DNA of 54,103 nucleotides from a bacterium ADurb.Bin212 (lineage in GTDB: Bacteria > Patescibacteriota > UBA1384 > XYA2-FULL-43-10). Location: the NCBI GenBank assembly GCA_002070055.1, contig MWCM01000008.1:1-54103 (forward strand), written 5' to 3'. Below are positions 1 to 9,740 of the stretch, piece after piece. Below the pieces are notes generated by a model that ran no database searches, was not told the origin of the DNA, and saw nothing but the letters and a program-made list of their open reading frames with translations. A program made the translations under genes and the position numbers. The first letter of the stretch is position 1. Every line of letters begins with the position of its first letter.

Positions 1-708
1 GTGCAAAGTAGTAAACACCAAGTGCCCAGTCTCAGCAAGTGTTAGAGCGGCATCAATTGTTTCTAAATCTCGCATTTCACCAACTAAAACAACATCGGGA
101 TCTTCGCGCAAACAGGAACGCAAGGCTCGGGCGAAGGTGTTTGTATCTTGGCCAACTTCTCGCTGTGAGATAATACTCTTTTTATGTTCGAAAACATATT
201 CGATAGGGTCTTCTATAGTAATAATATGCTCTCTGCGCTCTTCGTTGATTTTATCGATCATGGCAGCTAAAGTTGTGGATTTGCCGCTACCCGTTGGCCC
301 TGTAATGATTACAAAACCTTGACTGTGTTCAGTAAACTTTTCCAATATGGGCGGTAAACCCAAATCTTTAAAAGGTCTAATGCTTGAAGGAATTAAACGG
401 AATGATGCGGCGATATTGCTCTTTTGATAATACAAATTAACCCTAAAGCGCATGTCTTTATAGCCGAAAGAGAAGTCGACCTCCTTTTTTTGCTCCAGAG
501 CAGTTAAAAGATCATCATCTGCAACGCCTGCTATTATCTCTTTGGCCTTACTTGGCGTAAGTGGCTCAACATCGGGTATAGAGAATAATTTACCATCAAC
601 CCGCAATGTTACCGGTATGCCAACATTAATATGAATATCTGAAGCATGCTTAGAAACGGCATAGTCTAAATATGCGCTGATCTCCGAGTTAGATTTAACC
701 TCAGCCAT
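1..708 (-). CDS. pilT: Type IV pilus retraction ATPase PilT (3' end outside window)
   Basis: Open from the ATG at 708 to the window edge, giving 236 codons. It starts behind a clear ribosome binding site (TAGGGAGGG, 3 nt before ATG). The N-terminal PAS-like region reads SKHASDIHINVG, typical of PilT. A Walker A motif (GPTGSGKSTT) follows around residue 140, then the acidic Asp box (ITIEDPIEYVFEHKK) and a Walker B/His-box region (REDPDVVLVGEMRD, TGHLVFTTLH). The family is a hexameric cytoplasmic ATPase that depolymerises pili and so powers twitching and DNA uptake. It lies 71 nt after pilB in the same direction and is probably cotranscribed. The C-terminal part, including the AIRNLIRE-type motif, is not in the window. 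PilT and PilB are related, but this one lacks the tetracysteine zinc site of PilB. Confidence 0.95.
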   Translation of the reverse strand, partial: MAEVKSNSEISAYLDYAVSKHASDIHINVGIPVTLRVDGKLFSIPDVEPLTPSKAKEIIAGVADDDLLTALEQKKEVDFSFGYKDMRFRVNLYYQKSNIAASFRLIPSSIRPFKDLGLPPILEKFTEHSQGFVIITGPTGSGKSTTLAAMIDKINEERREHIITIEDPIEYVFEHKKSIISQREVGQDTNTFARALRSCLREDPDVVLVGEMRDLETIDAALTLAETGHLVFTTLH

Positions 709-779
709 TTTCCCTCCCTAATAATTGTTCTAATAAAATTATACCTAGACTATTTTAAGCGGTCAATATGGCAATAGCG

Positions 780-3338
780 CTAGCCTGAAGTAGCTCTGTA
801 AACCTCATCTACAGTGGTAACACCCTCTAAGCACTTAAGTAAACCGTCGTGTCTCATTGTAATCATGCCATCCTCAATAGAAGCGGCTTGTATGTCGTTT
901 GCGCTTCGCCTATCTATGGCTAATGCCTCCACCTTTTCGGTCATGCGCAAGACTTCAAATATACCGACTCTGCCTTTGTAACCGTTATTACACTCACTAC
1001 AACCGACTCCATGAAAGAATTTGAATTCTGGCTTGATTCTGGATAAATCCAGCTTATTGTTTTTTGGAATTGTATCAAGCTCTCGCTTAATCGCATCAAT
1101 TAATGATTGCGGAATCTTAACCTCTTCTTTGCACTTTGGGCAAATTCTCCTTACCAACCTTTGAGCAATAATTTCGTTAATTGAGGAGGTAATTAAAAAC
1201 GGTTCAATTCCCATATTGGTTAGCCTTGGCAAAGCACCGGAGGCGTCGTTTGTATGTAGGGTAGATAGCACCAAGTGACCAGTAAGAGCGGCATGAGTAG
1301 CCATAGCAGCAGTTTCTGCGTCCCTAACTTCACCGACCATCACTACGTTCGGGTCTTGCCTTAGCACGCTTCTAAGACCCTCAGCAAAAGTAAAGCCGAT
1401 GGCGGGCTTAATTTGGCACTGATTCACTCCTTGAATCTCATATTCAACAGGATCCTCCAATGTAATGATATTTACCGAAGGAGTGCTAATTCTATTTAAA
1501 ATGGCGTAGAGAGTGGTAGATTTACCACTTCCAGTTGGCCCAGTCGAGAGAATAATACCATATGGCTTTGCAATATTTTCTACGGTAATTTCAAAAGCTC
1601 TACCTACCATACCCAAATCTTCGAGAGATAAAACACTTTGATCCTTGTCTAAAACTCTAAGCACCATCTTTTCGCCGTGAACCGTAGGCAATGCCGAAAC
1701 TCTGACATCCACCTGCTTGTGTTTAAACATCACGTCGAAGCGACCATCTTGGGGGATTCTGGTTTCATCAATTTTCATTTTTGCCAGAATCTTAATTCTA
1801 CTAATAACCGGAGGATGCATCTCCAATGGAAGCTTAGCGATGTCGCGAAGAATACCATCAACCCGATATCTGATTCTTAAGTCTTTTGCCCCTGCTTCGA
1901 TATGAACATCAGAACTTCTTAAGAACAATGCGTAATTAATAATCGCAGCTACAACTTTTGGTATATACTTTTCAGCCAATATTGTTTTGAGGTCTGCATC
2001 ACTCTTGATGTCGTTATCTAATAATGATCCAATTTCCATTTCTCCGTCGAAGGACTGTCTTTGTGTTTTTGGCTGTTCCACCTCAGCTGTGTTGTCCCCC
2101 TCAATAGTAACAGGCTCAGTGTCAACAATATCCTCTTTCTTGATTTCGAGATTCTCTAAATCCTGAATAATGTTTGCAGTGCCAGAATCTTCAGCCCTAT
2201 CTTCCTCTAGGGTCTCTGAGGGTAGCTCTTCTTTGGTATCATCGGCCTTGGGTGTTTGCTCGATCTGATCTTCGGTTGCCGTAGAAAGATCACCACCAAC
2301 CAAAGGACTTGCGTCTGAATCGGGCTGGTCATCTTGCGGCTCGGTGCTATCAACAGTTAATACAGGACCAGAGTTTTTTTTATTTTTTAAACCCGAGAAA
2401 AGACCGGAAAATGTTATTTTTTCTTGACTAGAAGTTGTATCTGGCTTTGTTTCTTCGGTTTTTGGGGAGTCTGTGGGCTTAGCTTCTTCCACTGTGGGGT
2501 TTTCACCTGAAATATCGTCATTTTTTTCTAAAACCTCATCTGCAATCTCCTGCGGATCAGAATAGTGCTTAACAATATAATCAATGTCATCTTTTGAAGT
2601 GGCCATGAGTTGAATAATAACCTTATTCTGTTTCTGAATATAATCAACTGCTCTGCGTACCTCAGAGTCATCGGGCCTTTCGGCCGCCATCAAAAAAAGA
2701 TTTTCTCCTCTTTGATCAAAAATTATTGCGCGGTGTTTCTCTATAAAACTTTGTGGTAATTTTTGAATTAAGTTTTTAGGGATATTTTGATTGCGCAAAA
2801 AGACGACAGGATAACTTGAGCTCTTAAGTTTTGAGTCTATACCACGCCCACTATATTGTTTTATTGCTTCATTAAAATCTGAAGGGCTGGTAATAAATAA
2901 CGAAATAACATAGGGTTTGTTCGCCATTAAAGACTCTATACCGGTTCGAAAGGCGGCATTCAGCTCTAAAGGTTTGGCAACCGCTAGTTGAAGTATGTTC
3001 CCGTTTAAACCAAATGCCACCACGGAGTATTTTTGAGCTACCTGTTTTGGAATAATATTAAGAACTTCTGTATCAATTTTTGTATCTAACAGAGAAACAT
3101 AAGGAATCTTCAAAATAATGCTATAAGCCTTATTAATACTCTCTCTGGTGGCTACTTTATTGCTAATTAAAATATTTTCTAAATCTCGATTTGTTTTATA
3201 TCTATTTTTTAAGCTCTCTGCGTCACTCTGTGATATCAAGCCCTGAATTACAAAAACATCCAGTACCGATTGCACCGAAATATCATGGGCTGTTTGACCA
3301 GCCGGGAAAACATTATTTTGAAAAATCTGGTTTGGCAT
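780..3338 (-). CDS. pilB: Type IV pilus assembly ATPase PilB/GspE
   Basis: Hexameric motor ATPase that drives pilin polymerisation at the inner face of the membrane. About 852 aa from the ATG at 3338; an in-frame GTG at 3374 would add 12 residues and cannot be excluded. In order: an N-terminal MshEN/GspE-N type domain (roughly residues 20-240), a very acidic low-complexity linker (about 245-455), and the ATPase core with Walker A GPTGSGKST near residue 600, VEY(E) Asp box, GEVRDAETA and TGHLVLSTLHTND. Then comes the four-cysteine zinc site CPKC...CSEC that separates PilB/GspE from PilT. Family members are usually 550-600 aa; the excess is the linker. It follows the pilN-pilO-small membrane protein genes and precedes pilT. 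Confidence 0.95.
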   Translation of the reverse strand: MPNQIFQNNVFPAGQTAHDISVQSVLDVFVIQGLISQSDAESLKNRYKTNRDLENILISNKVATRESINKAYSIILKIPYVSLLDTKIDTEVLNIIPKQVAQKYSVVAFGLNGNILQLAVAKPLELNAAFRTGIESLMANKPYVISLFITSPSDFNEAIKQYSGRGIDSKLKSSSYPVVFLRNQNIPKNLIQKLPQSFIEKHRAIIFDQRGENLFLMAAERPDDSEVRRAVDYIQKQNKVIIQLMATSKDDIDYIVKHYSDPQEIADEVLEKNDDISGENPTVEEAKPTDSPKTEETKPDTTSSQEKITFSGLFSGLKNKKNSGPVLTVDSTEPQDDQPDSDASPLVGGDLSTATEDQIEQTPKADDTKEELPSETLEEDRAEDSGTANIIQDLENLEIKKEDIVDTEPVTIEGDNTAEVEQPKTQRQSFDGEMEIGSLLDNDIKSDADLKTILAEKYIPKVVAAIINYALFLRSSDVHIEAGAKDLRIRYRVDGILRDIAKLPLEMHPPVISRIKILAKMKIDETRIPQDGRFDVMFKHKQVDVRVSALPTVHGEKMVLRVLDKDQSVLSLEDLGMVGRAFEITVENIAKPYGIILSTGPTGSGKSTTLYAILNRISTPSVNIITLEDPVEYEIQGVNQCQIKPAIGFTFAEGLRSVLRQDPNVVMVGEVRDAETAAMATHAALTGHLVLSTLHTNDASGALPRLTNMGIEPFLITSSINEIIAQRLVRRICPKCKEEVKIPQSLIDAIKRELDTIPKNNKLDLSRIKPEFKFFHGVGCSECNNGYKGRVGIFEVLRMTEKVEALAIDRRSANDIQAASIEDGMITMRHDGLLKCLEGVTTVDEVYRATSG

Positions 3339-3460
3339 CTTTTGTAACAATAAACTTCCCGTGGCGACTACCACAGGGTATCTACTACGTTTTGTGGCCG
3401 CCTGTGACGACTTTATTTACATTAAACAAGATACTTGTTTGTATAGACCGCAAAAAGAGA

Positions 3461-3727
3461 TTACTCAGGATCAGTAAAGGGATTAGTTTTACCCATCTTG
3501 GCCACAGGCACAGGAATCGGAATGCTTGCGTTATTTTGATAGCCACTGATGATTTTTACCGCTTGAGTCTTTAAACTGGAAATATCAACAGGAGTATAGC
3601 TCTCTGCGGTACTGTATTGTTCAACGCTTTGAACTTTTGAGGAGCTATTCCATATAAGAAAAATAATAATAAAAGATGCCACCATAAATAATATCGATCC
3701 AAGAGTTGATAACGTTGATTTTGTCAT
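3461..3727 (-). CDS. Small single-pass membrane protein in pilus operon
   Basis: 88 aa. The ATG at 3727 is preceded by AAAGGAGAC-type Shine-Dalgarno sequence. One N-terminal membrane segment (about residues 11-27) is followed by a short extracytoplasmic tail ending in GKTNPFTDPE. It sits between pilO and pilB in one transcription unit. The position and the C-terminal NPF motif resemble small inner-membrane alignment proteins (PilP-like) or minor pilus components of Gram-positive-type pili, but the similarity is too slight to name it. I infer a pilus-assembly role from context only. Confidence 0.75.
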   Translation of the reverse strand: MTKSTLSTLGSILFMVASFIIIFLIWNSSSKVQSVEQYSTAESYTPVDISSLKTQAVKIISGYQNNASIPIPVPVAKMGKTNPFTDPE

Positions 3728-3757
3728 GTGCTGTCTCCTTTTTCTCTTATAAATACC

Positions 3758-4354
3758 CTATTGGGCCACAGAGCCATCGGCTAAGGTGTCAGGTACGGTT
3801 CTTGAATATGCTCGGATATTCAAAGACAGGCTTAAACCACCCTCTTCAGAAAAGGCATAATTCATGTCTTGAATATTGAAGAACTTTACAGATTTTTCCA
3901 GTGATGTGATAAATTCATTTAACTGATCAAAACTGCCCGCAACGTTAAGAGAGACACTAATAGGCGTGCCCACTGCTGGCAAAGTAGAAACTTCATCTCC
4001 GGTTGCGCCAGAGGCAGCAGCTACCGAGTCCGAAGAAATCGAAATGCTAGGTAGAGCAATGCCGTTTTTGACTGCAATTGCCTCTAGCTCAGTGATTAAG
4101 TTTGGCTCATCGGTACCATCTGGCACAGCAACAGAAATTATATTGTAAGCTGAATCTATTGAGGACAAATCACTACGTGTCTTATCTAGAGACTGAAGTT
4201 TTGACTGAGCGTTAGCAACCTCAACATCCAATGTTTTTAGCTTTTGCGTATTTGCTGCATAGGAAGGAGAGATAAGCTTCCAGCCTATTACTAATAACCC
4301 GACTGTTAATATGACTGCTAACAAATTAAGAGCGGAGGAATCATTATTTTTCAT
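3758..4354 (-). CDS. pilO: PilO-like type IV pilus inner-membrane alignment protein
   Basis: 198 aa. A single N-terminal membrane helix (residues 9-28) is followed by a coiled-coil stretch (about 35-65, TQKLKTLDVEVANAQSKLQS), then an alpha/beta domain of the PilO/GspM ferredoxin-like type, with typical wording such as EPNLITELEAIAVKNGIALPSISIS and FITSLEKSVKFFNIQDMNY. In the family PilO pairs with PilN and links the cytoplasmic motor to the pilus. It starts 14 nt after pilN ends, which fits the usual pilN-pilO order. The identification rests on architecture and position; sequence conservation in this family is weak. Confidence 0.85.
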   Translation of the reverse strand: MKNNDSSALNLLAVILTVGLLVIGWKLISPSYAANTQKLKTLDVEVANAQSKLQSLDKTRSDLSSIDSAYNIISVAVPDGTDEPNLITELEAIAVKNGIALPSISISSDSVAAASGATGDEVSTLPAVGTPISVSLNVAGSFDQLNEFITSLEKSVKFFNIQDMNYAFSEEGGLSLSLNIRAYSRTVPDTLADGSVAQ

Positions 4355-4368
4355 ACTTTGCCTGAATA

Positions 4369-5088
4369 TTAATTATATGTGTCCATAGGGTCTAATTCAT
4401 CATCCGAACTTTCCTCTTCGACCTCGTAGCTATCTTCTTGGCCAGATACCTCTGTGGTATCTGTGGTATCTGTGCTATCAGAGTCGCTAATGTCTGTTTC
4501 AATGGGAGTTTCTTCAGCCACGACAGCCTTTTGGGCAGTATCCAACTTACAATTAACCGTAAATGAAACAGATTTATTACTAGCAACACCTTCTCCATTG
4601 GCAACAGATACGCTACCAAGTGTTATATTGCTAATCCTTTCGTAGCTTTTTAGAGCGGTCATAAAATCTGCCACAGCCCTATAGCTTCCGGTATCTCCAT
4701 CCACAACCAAAGAGCCGTCTGCCGACAAGGCCAAATTGCGAATAAATACATCTTTTGTGAAGTATTTATAAAGCTCGGTCAATAACTCCTTTTTGGGGAC
4801 TTGCGTCCCGCTGATTTGAGTTAATATGTTGTATGCTTCTTTGAATCCGTTAGCCTTTTCTTCAATTTGAATATATGAGGGGGTTGAAAGTTGTGCCACA
4901 ACTTCATCTCTGGTTGCTTCTTTATCTAGGACCGCATTTTGCACGGAACGACTTTGCATATACAAAAATACAGTTGCCAGTGCAACAACTGCAAAAGTTA
5001 TCCACAACAAAACCGTGCTTATTTTAGAACCCGAATTTTTATCAACGCTTATGCCGACGGCGGCGTTACCTGGAAGCTTATCGTTCAT
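4369..5088 (-). CDS. pilN: PilN-like type IV pilus assembly protein
   Basis: 239 aa with a good ribosome binding site (GAGGGGAG) ahead of the ATG at 5088. A short cytoplasmic N terminus carries the PilM-interacting style start MNDKLPGNAAV. One membrane helix (about residues 27-44), a coiled coil and a ferredoxin-like domain (about 85-185, LLTELYKYFTKDVFIRNLAL...FMTALKSYERISNITLGSV) follow. The last 45 residues are an acidic Ser/Thr/Asp-rich tail (DSDSTDTTDTTEVSGQED...), which is unusual. It pairs with pilO downstream. A pilM gene, the usual upstream partner, is not in the window; the gene upstream is the VWA surface protein. Confidence 0.85.
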   Translation of the reverse strand: MNDKLPGNAAVGISVDKNSGSKISTVLLWITFAVVALATVFLYMQSRSVQNAVLDKEATRDEVVAQLSTPSYIQIEEKANGFKEAYNILTQISGTQVPKKELLTELYKYFTKDVFIRNLALSADGSLVVDGDTGSYRAVADFMTALKSYERISNITLGSVSVANGEGVASNKSVSFTVNCKLDTAQKAVVAEETPIETDISDSDSTDTTDTTEVSGQEDSYEVEEESSDDELDPMDTYN

Positions 5089-5154
5089 CTCCCCTCCGCT
5101 AATTACATATTCATTATAATATATTCAAACAATAATACAATACTAAACAAAACT

Positions 5155-8100
5155 CTAAGGCTTGGTAGAAACCGGAATGGGCATTTTGAAGAATTTAAAT
5201 CCCGGTGGCCACTTTTCACCGATTTTATAATCGTAGGTTATCTTATTGCCATGTTTATTTTCCATGTTTTGATAATCGCTTGCCAATATAGAACCTTTAA
5301 TGTTGATGTTGTTACCATCGAAATATACATTCCCTATGCATAAAATGTTGGCATCTATTTCTGAGCCCTCTTGTAAATGTAAATCACCTAGAACTATTAG
5401 CCCAAGAGAATCATTGCCGGAACTAATCTTTTGAATCTTGGCTCCACTTGTTATCGTAAGATTATTATTAAAAATAACTGTTCCTATGCCAGAATAAGAG
5501 ATATTCCCATAACTATGATATCCTGTTTCATATCTCCAAACCTTGCCTTCTGGAAATATCTTGCGCTGAGAGTTGGCTGCAGAGTCAATTGCCAAGTTTT
5601 GTAAGTTCCAACGATTCGAAGGAGTATTTAGAGTGTTGGTTGTTGCGGCTTCGTTATTCATTGACTTAATTCTTTCTAAGTATTCTGTTACGTCATCTTT
5701 TGACATCTGACTACTTGGATTCTCTGAATAAGCATCTACATTCCAAGATATTTCATTTTCATCATTTGAATTAATACTTAAGTTTTTGCCTCTAAAAACA
5801 TAATGATTTAAATAGTCTCCCATATTAAAGACATCGCCTGCTACTTCATTGGGGATAATATTCATACAAATAGAAGGTGTTAATACATAATTTGGCGGAA
5901 TATATGGCCCACTCGGCAAATATGTAACCAGTGATCTAACATTGTCGGGGTTGCCTACAATACCATTCTCATCACACTGTGAGTTTTGATCAATGTCTGT
6001 CCAACCGGGAGCAACATTATTAATATTAAAAGAAAAACGAATTACAAAAATATTATCTGAAGCGACCATGTCTTCATTATAATATCCAGAGCCAACACTA
6101 CAACTCAACTTATTTGTATCTAAAATAGTACAAGGAGTACCAGAAAGAAGCTCTTCACTGCCACTTGGCGTTATTCTATGTATTTCTGGGCCAGCCACAA
6201 TTTCTGCTCCAGGAGGCAAAGTTTCGTCAAACACAAAACTCATACCTTGTCCGCTTTGTGTGATTACATCTAAAATATCATTAAATATGTCAACAAGTCC
6301 AAGATCGCCATAAGTGTTATACTCGTAAAAGGTAGGCGTATCCTCGTCCATATACGTTGGCTGTTCGATAGACATGTACTCAAGATAATCCTTAAAAACA
6401 CCGGAAACACCGACACCGATAGTAAATAATGATATATCACCATCAGAGCGTAAACGATTAAGAGGATAACCCGCCTCAATATCGTCAAGCGGGCTAGGAA
6501 GTGGACAATCCCACTTATTGGCATCAATCTCTGGTGCTTCAATACCAGGTCCAAAAGTACAGGGATGCTGTTTTTCTTCTCCATCAGTAACCAAAATAAT
6601 ATGCTTTCTTTTAGCTGTTGATTGTTGTGATTGTAATATATCAATTGATCTGTTCAAACCCGCTCCGGTTGGAGTAGAACCATCAGCCGTTATGCCTCTT
6701 ACATAGCTATCTATCGAATCAGAAAGTCCTAGTAAATCATTGCGAGAGGAGAATAGGGTTGTGCCTGCTTTTGAGTATAATGTTGAACCTTGAACTGAAG
6801 TCGGATTATCAGGTGGCGGAAGAACACCATAGCCACTGAAGGTTACTAAACCAATCCTGATCAGTGGACCGTATCTTTCATTTAAAGAATTCGCCGTAAC
6901 AAGAAATTGATGGATTGCTTCTTTTAGATTCTTTAATCTAGTTTCTGGGTTGGGACAGACGATATCTCCCGCAGACGGATCGGAGCAATAATTCATAGAT
7001 CCGGACAAATCTGTAGTTAATATTACATCTATCGGCTGTCTTATCCTAACCGAGCTATCTGCTGCTCCTTTTATTCTAAGTTCCATAGCAACCTTATCGC
7101 CATAATACAATTTATCTAGAACTCCGTCTCCATCAATATTGGAACCGCGGCCATTAACCGTAATGGTCTTCTGAGGTATAAGATTTTCTACGCCAATATC
7201 TTGTGGAGAAACACCAACTTCTACATGTATGCCTCCGTCCGCCCCCAAGAAATCAGTATTTGATTCCCTGCCGCCAGAACAGTCGATAATTCCTATTAGT
7301 TCCGCTTCTGTGCCACCAATATCACCATCTTTTAGGAAGTCTTGAACTACCACCTTAACATAACCACCGGCTCCACCAGACGAGTTAGCATGGTTATACA
7401 TGCCACCAGTGGAAAAGAAATACTCTTTTGTAATATTATGGACATCTAAATTTCTTGCGCCGATAGATATTGAGCCTCCAGACCCACCAGCAAAGTAGTT
7501 AGAATGCCCTGAATATATACCGATCCCATCGGAACCGGAAACATCAATAAATGAGCTGTTGCTACTTATTTTTACAGTGTCGGCACTAACAGCAACTACT
7601 CCCCCCCCATCACCACCAATATTCGGAGGTAGGGCACCGTTGTAACTAGCACCACCACCAGAGCCTGGCGTGTCAGACTGCAATACATCACCATAAGTGT
7701 TTGTATTATTGCCAGTATAGTTTCCAGTAGTTGTGTCGCCTGCCCCTCCATAATAGCCATGAGCCGCAGACTGAGGCCTTAAGTCGGTTGATAGGCCACC
7801 ACTATTAGGGGTTGTTTGGTAACCTGCGCCCCTCTTATTGCCAAATAGAGTAACAGCGTTACTATCTGTCCCCCGACGTAATTCAAAATCATACCCCGGC
7901 AAGCCTTTTCCTTTTAAATCAATAACTCCGCCATTTAGTTCTAAGCTGCCACTTATTGAGAGACGTAAACCTAGGCTTTGGTAACGGCTCCCCTGCTCCA
8001 TGTTGGGATTAATGGTTTTGGTTGAACGGATATATGAATACTGGGCTTCTTCGGAGAAAACCGTTGATGTGCCCTTTGCAAATGGAGAAGAAGCATAAGT

Positions 8101-9231
8101 TGCATCATATGCATTGATGTTTGTGTTATCATCAAAAATCAAATCGAATAGACCGCTGGTCTTGCGACCGTAACCGGCGAAAAAAGTGTTAAAGCTTAAT
8201 TCATTGTTGGAGTATGTGGCATAAGCATTAGATAGGTCGTCTAATATCCAACCCTGTTCAGGATTGGCCTCTGTGGCCACATAATTATCCAGCAGATAAT
8301 AATTAAATATTGCCTTACCAGAATAAGTGATATCCACGAATCCGTTCGAGGCTGGACCATAAATATTGTTAAGAGGCATGGCTACTTCCGAACCGGCAAC
8401 AATATTATTTAAAGAGTCTCTTAAAACAACAGCCATCGATTCATTGCGCTCGTCACGATTATCATTTTTGAATCTAATTCTTAACGGATAGTATCTCTCT
8501 ATCCCACTGGAGTTATCAATGTATGGAGCCGCCGGTATGGTATACCTAAGCTGATTGAAGGTGGTTGCATCTGCCTGCCACACTTTGTCCATTGTGACCC
8601 AATCATCAATCTCACTAATCATCTTTGAGCCATCGTAAGTTTCGGAGTATTCAACAATGCAACCATTACCCATTTGGTTACTTGCATCAACGTAGTAATC
8701 AGTAGGACAGGTAACTTTTCTGGTTTGGCCGGCAGGAACCTTGAGATAAGTCAGAAACTCGATGGCCCACTCTTGATCTGAATATTGTATGGCATTAATA
8801 TTACCGCTTCTATCGGGCTGTGGCTGTGAAACAGTACCACCGTTTAATGTTAAATTTGCCAGCTGCTGTACCCCCTCCATTAAAACAACAGCGTCGCCAT
8901 TTACAATTACATTCTTTCCCTTAATGTTTGTGCCAGTAATGGGCCTTGATAGATACGATAAATGGGAATAAGATTTTAAGGTGTCAGGCGTGTTTTGAAT
9001 AACAGAACCATCTTTTTCATATACATTGCCCAAGGTGTCTACCGTGTAAAAACCGGAATTAAACGAGATTGTGTTACCGCCATCGGTGATCATAAAACTT
9101 GCCACAACCTCACTTTTTTGAGGTTTTAATAGCAACCACAAGCTGGTCACCAATAAAATGCCAATTACAAAAGGTATTGACCGCTTTAGAACAATTTTAT
9201 GATAAAGTGAGAGTTTTTTAGGAAACTTCAC
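5155..9231 (-). CDS. Large membrane-anchored VWA-domain surface protein, candidate pilus-associated adhesin
   Basis: 1358 aa, starting at a GTG (9231) about 7 nt behind GGAGGG. An N-terminal membrane segment (residues 19-36) is followed by about 400 residues of beta-rich sequence. Next is a Gly/Ser/Asn-rich region (about 440-690, with runs such as GGSGGSISIGARN and GGAGGYVKV) that looks like beta-helix or elastic surface protein. A von Willebrand A domain (about 730-960) has an intact MIDAS motif (DLSGS) and LVTDGEE, followed by a conserved-repeat/DUF11-like domain. The C-terminal region (about 1260-1358, GTVIFNNNLTITSG, ILCIGNVYFDG) resembles polymer-forming modules seen after pilus tip proteins. 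It heads the pilN/O/B/T operon. In other pili VWA proteins sit at the tip (PilY1, RrgA), so an adhesin is likely, but no orthologue is recognised. Confidence 0.85.
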   Translation of the reverse strand: MKFPKKLSLYHKIVLKRSIPFVIGILLVTSLWLLLKPQKSEVVASFMITDGGNTISFNSGFYTVDTLGNVYEKDGSVIQNTPDTLKSYSHLSYLSRPITGTNIKGKNVIVNGDAVVLMEGVQQLANLTLNGGTVSQPQPDRSGNINAIQYSDQEWAIEFLTYLKVPAGQTRKVTCPTDYYVDASNQMGNGCIVEYSETYDGSKMISEIDDWVTMDKVWQADATTFNQLRYTIPAAPYIDNSSGIERYYPLRIRFKNDNRDERNESMAVVLRDSLNNIVAGSEVAMPLNNIYGPASNGFVDITYSGKAIFNYYLLDNYVATEANPEQGWILDDLSNAYATYSNNELSFNTFFAGYGRKTSGLFDLIFDDNTNINAYDATYASSPFAKGTSTVFSEEAQYSYIRSTKTINPNMEQGSRYQSLGLRLSISGSLELNGGVIDLKGKGLPGYDFELRRGTDSNAVTLFGNKRGAGYQTTPNSGGLSTDLRPQSAAHGYYGGAGDTTTGNYTGNNTNTYGDVLQSDTPGSGGGASYNGALPPNIGGDGGGVVAVSADTVKISSNSSFIDVSGSDGIGIYSGHSNYFAGGSGGSISIGARNLDVHNITKEYFFSTGGMYNHANSSGGAGGYVKVVVQDFLKDGDIGGTEAELIGIIDCSGGRESNTDFLGADGGIHVEVGVSPQDIGVENLIPQKTITVNGRGSNIDGDGVLDKLYYGDKVAMELRIKGAADSSVRIRQPIDVILTTDLSGSMNYCSDPSAGDIVCPNPETRLKNLKEAIHQFLVTANSLNERYGPLIRIGLVTFSGYGVLPPPDNPTSVQGSTLYSKAGTTLFSSRNDLLGLSDSIDSYVRGITADGSTPTGAGLNRSIDILQSQQSTAKRKHIILVTDGEEKQHPCTFGPGIEAPEIDANKWDCPLPSPLDDIEAGYPLNRLRSDGDISLFTIGVGVSGVFKDYLEYMSIEQPTYMDEDTPTFYEYNTYGDLGLVDIFNDILDVITQSGQGMSFVFDETLPPGAEIVAGPEIHRITPSGSEELLSGTPCTILDTNKLSCSVGSGYYNEDMVASDNIFVIRFSFNINNVAPGWTDIDQNSQCDENGIVGNPDNVRSLVTYLPSGPYIPPNYVLTPSICMNIIPNEVAGDVFNMGDYLNHYVFRGKNLSINSNDENEISWNVDAYSENPSSQMSKDDVTEYLERIKSMNNEAATTNTLNTPSNRWNLQNLAIDSAANSQRKIFPEGKVWRYETGYHSYGNISYSGIGTVIFNNNLTITSGAKIQKISSGNDSLGLIVLGDLHLQEGSEIDANILCIGNVYFDGNNINIKGSILASDYQNMENKHGNKITYDYKIGEKWPPGFKFFKMPIPVSTKP

Positions 9232-9271
9232 TAAATCCCTCCGTTTTAATCTGATTTATACCAACAAGAAC

Positions 9272-9299
9272 ATTATATAATATTAACTAGAATAGACAA
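9272..9299 (-). promoter_or_regulatory. Candidate sigma70 promoter of the pilus operon
   Basis: On the minus strand TTGTCT (9294-9299) and a perfect TATAAT (9272-9277) are separated by 16 nt, about 40 nt before the GTG start of the VWA gene. No other gene lies between this site and the operon. Confidence 0.55.
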
Positions 9300-9400
9300 G
9301 AGGGCAGTAAACAATTAAATATATCTGATCTTTTATTAAAACAACGACCAAACAATAAGGCTTGATCGTTTATTAATGTATGTGCCATATTTATGATACA

Positions 9401-9474
9401 TGGCAGGCCCTAGAGGAGTCGAACCCCTGACTACGGTTTTGGAGACCGTCGTTATACCGTTTAACTAAGGGCCT
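9401..9474 (-). tRNA. tRNA-Trp (CCA)
   Basis: Cloverleaf on the minus strand. Acceptor AGGCCCT pairs with AGGGCCT, the discriminator is G, and CCA is encoded. The anticodon stem ACGGT/ACCGT closes the loop CTCCAAA, giving anticodon CCA. The T arm reads GGGGTTCGACTCC. It lies downstream of rpmG, as tRNA-Trp does in many bacteria (where secE usually follows; here it does not). Confidence 0.95.
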
Positions 9475-9546
9475 ATAAATATAAAGGTAGATCGTATAAC
9501 ATAGAAACTCTAATGCCTCTATGTAATATTATCTACCTCATTTTTT

Positions 9547-9714
9547 CTACTTGGTCTCTTTGTGCAAAGTTTGCTTATTGCATTTTGGGCAATATTTCTT
9601 AAGCTCAATTCTTTTTATCACATCCTGGCCCTTAAGTCTTTTTTCGGTGTGATGATTGCGCTCTTTGCAAACACTGCACTCAAGAGTAACAATTTCTCGG
9701 GCATCTTTTGCCAT
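9547..9714 (-). CDS. rpmG: 50S ribosomal protein L33
   Basis: 55 aa, starting with ATG at 9714 (MAKDAREIVTLEC) and ending YCPKCNKQTLHKETK. The two CxxC pairs (CSVC, CPKC) show that this is the zinc-binding form of L33. It is a component of the large subunit near the E site. The gene sits between tRNA-Thr(GGT) and tRNA-Trp, a common arrangement that is consistent with co-transcription of the tRNAs and rpmG. Its length is normal for the family. Confidence 0.95.
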   Translation of the reverse strand: MAKDAREIVTLECSVCKERNHHTEKRLKGQDVIKRIELKKYCPKCNKQTLHKETK

Positions 9715-9740
9715 AATATTCCTTATCTATAGTAATAAAA

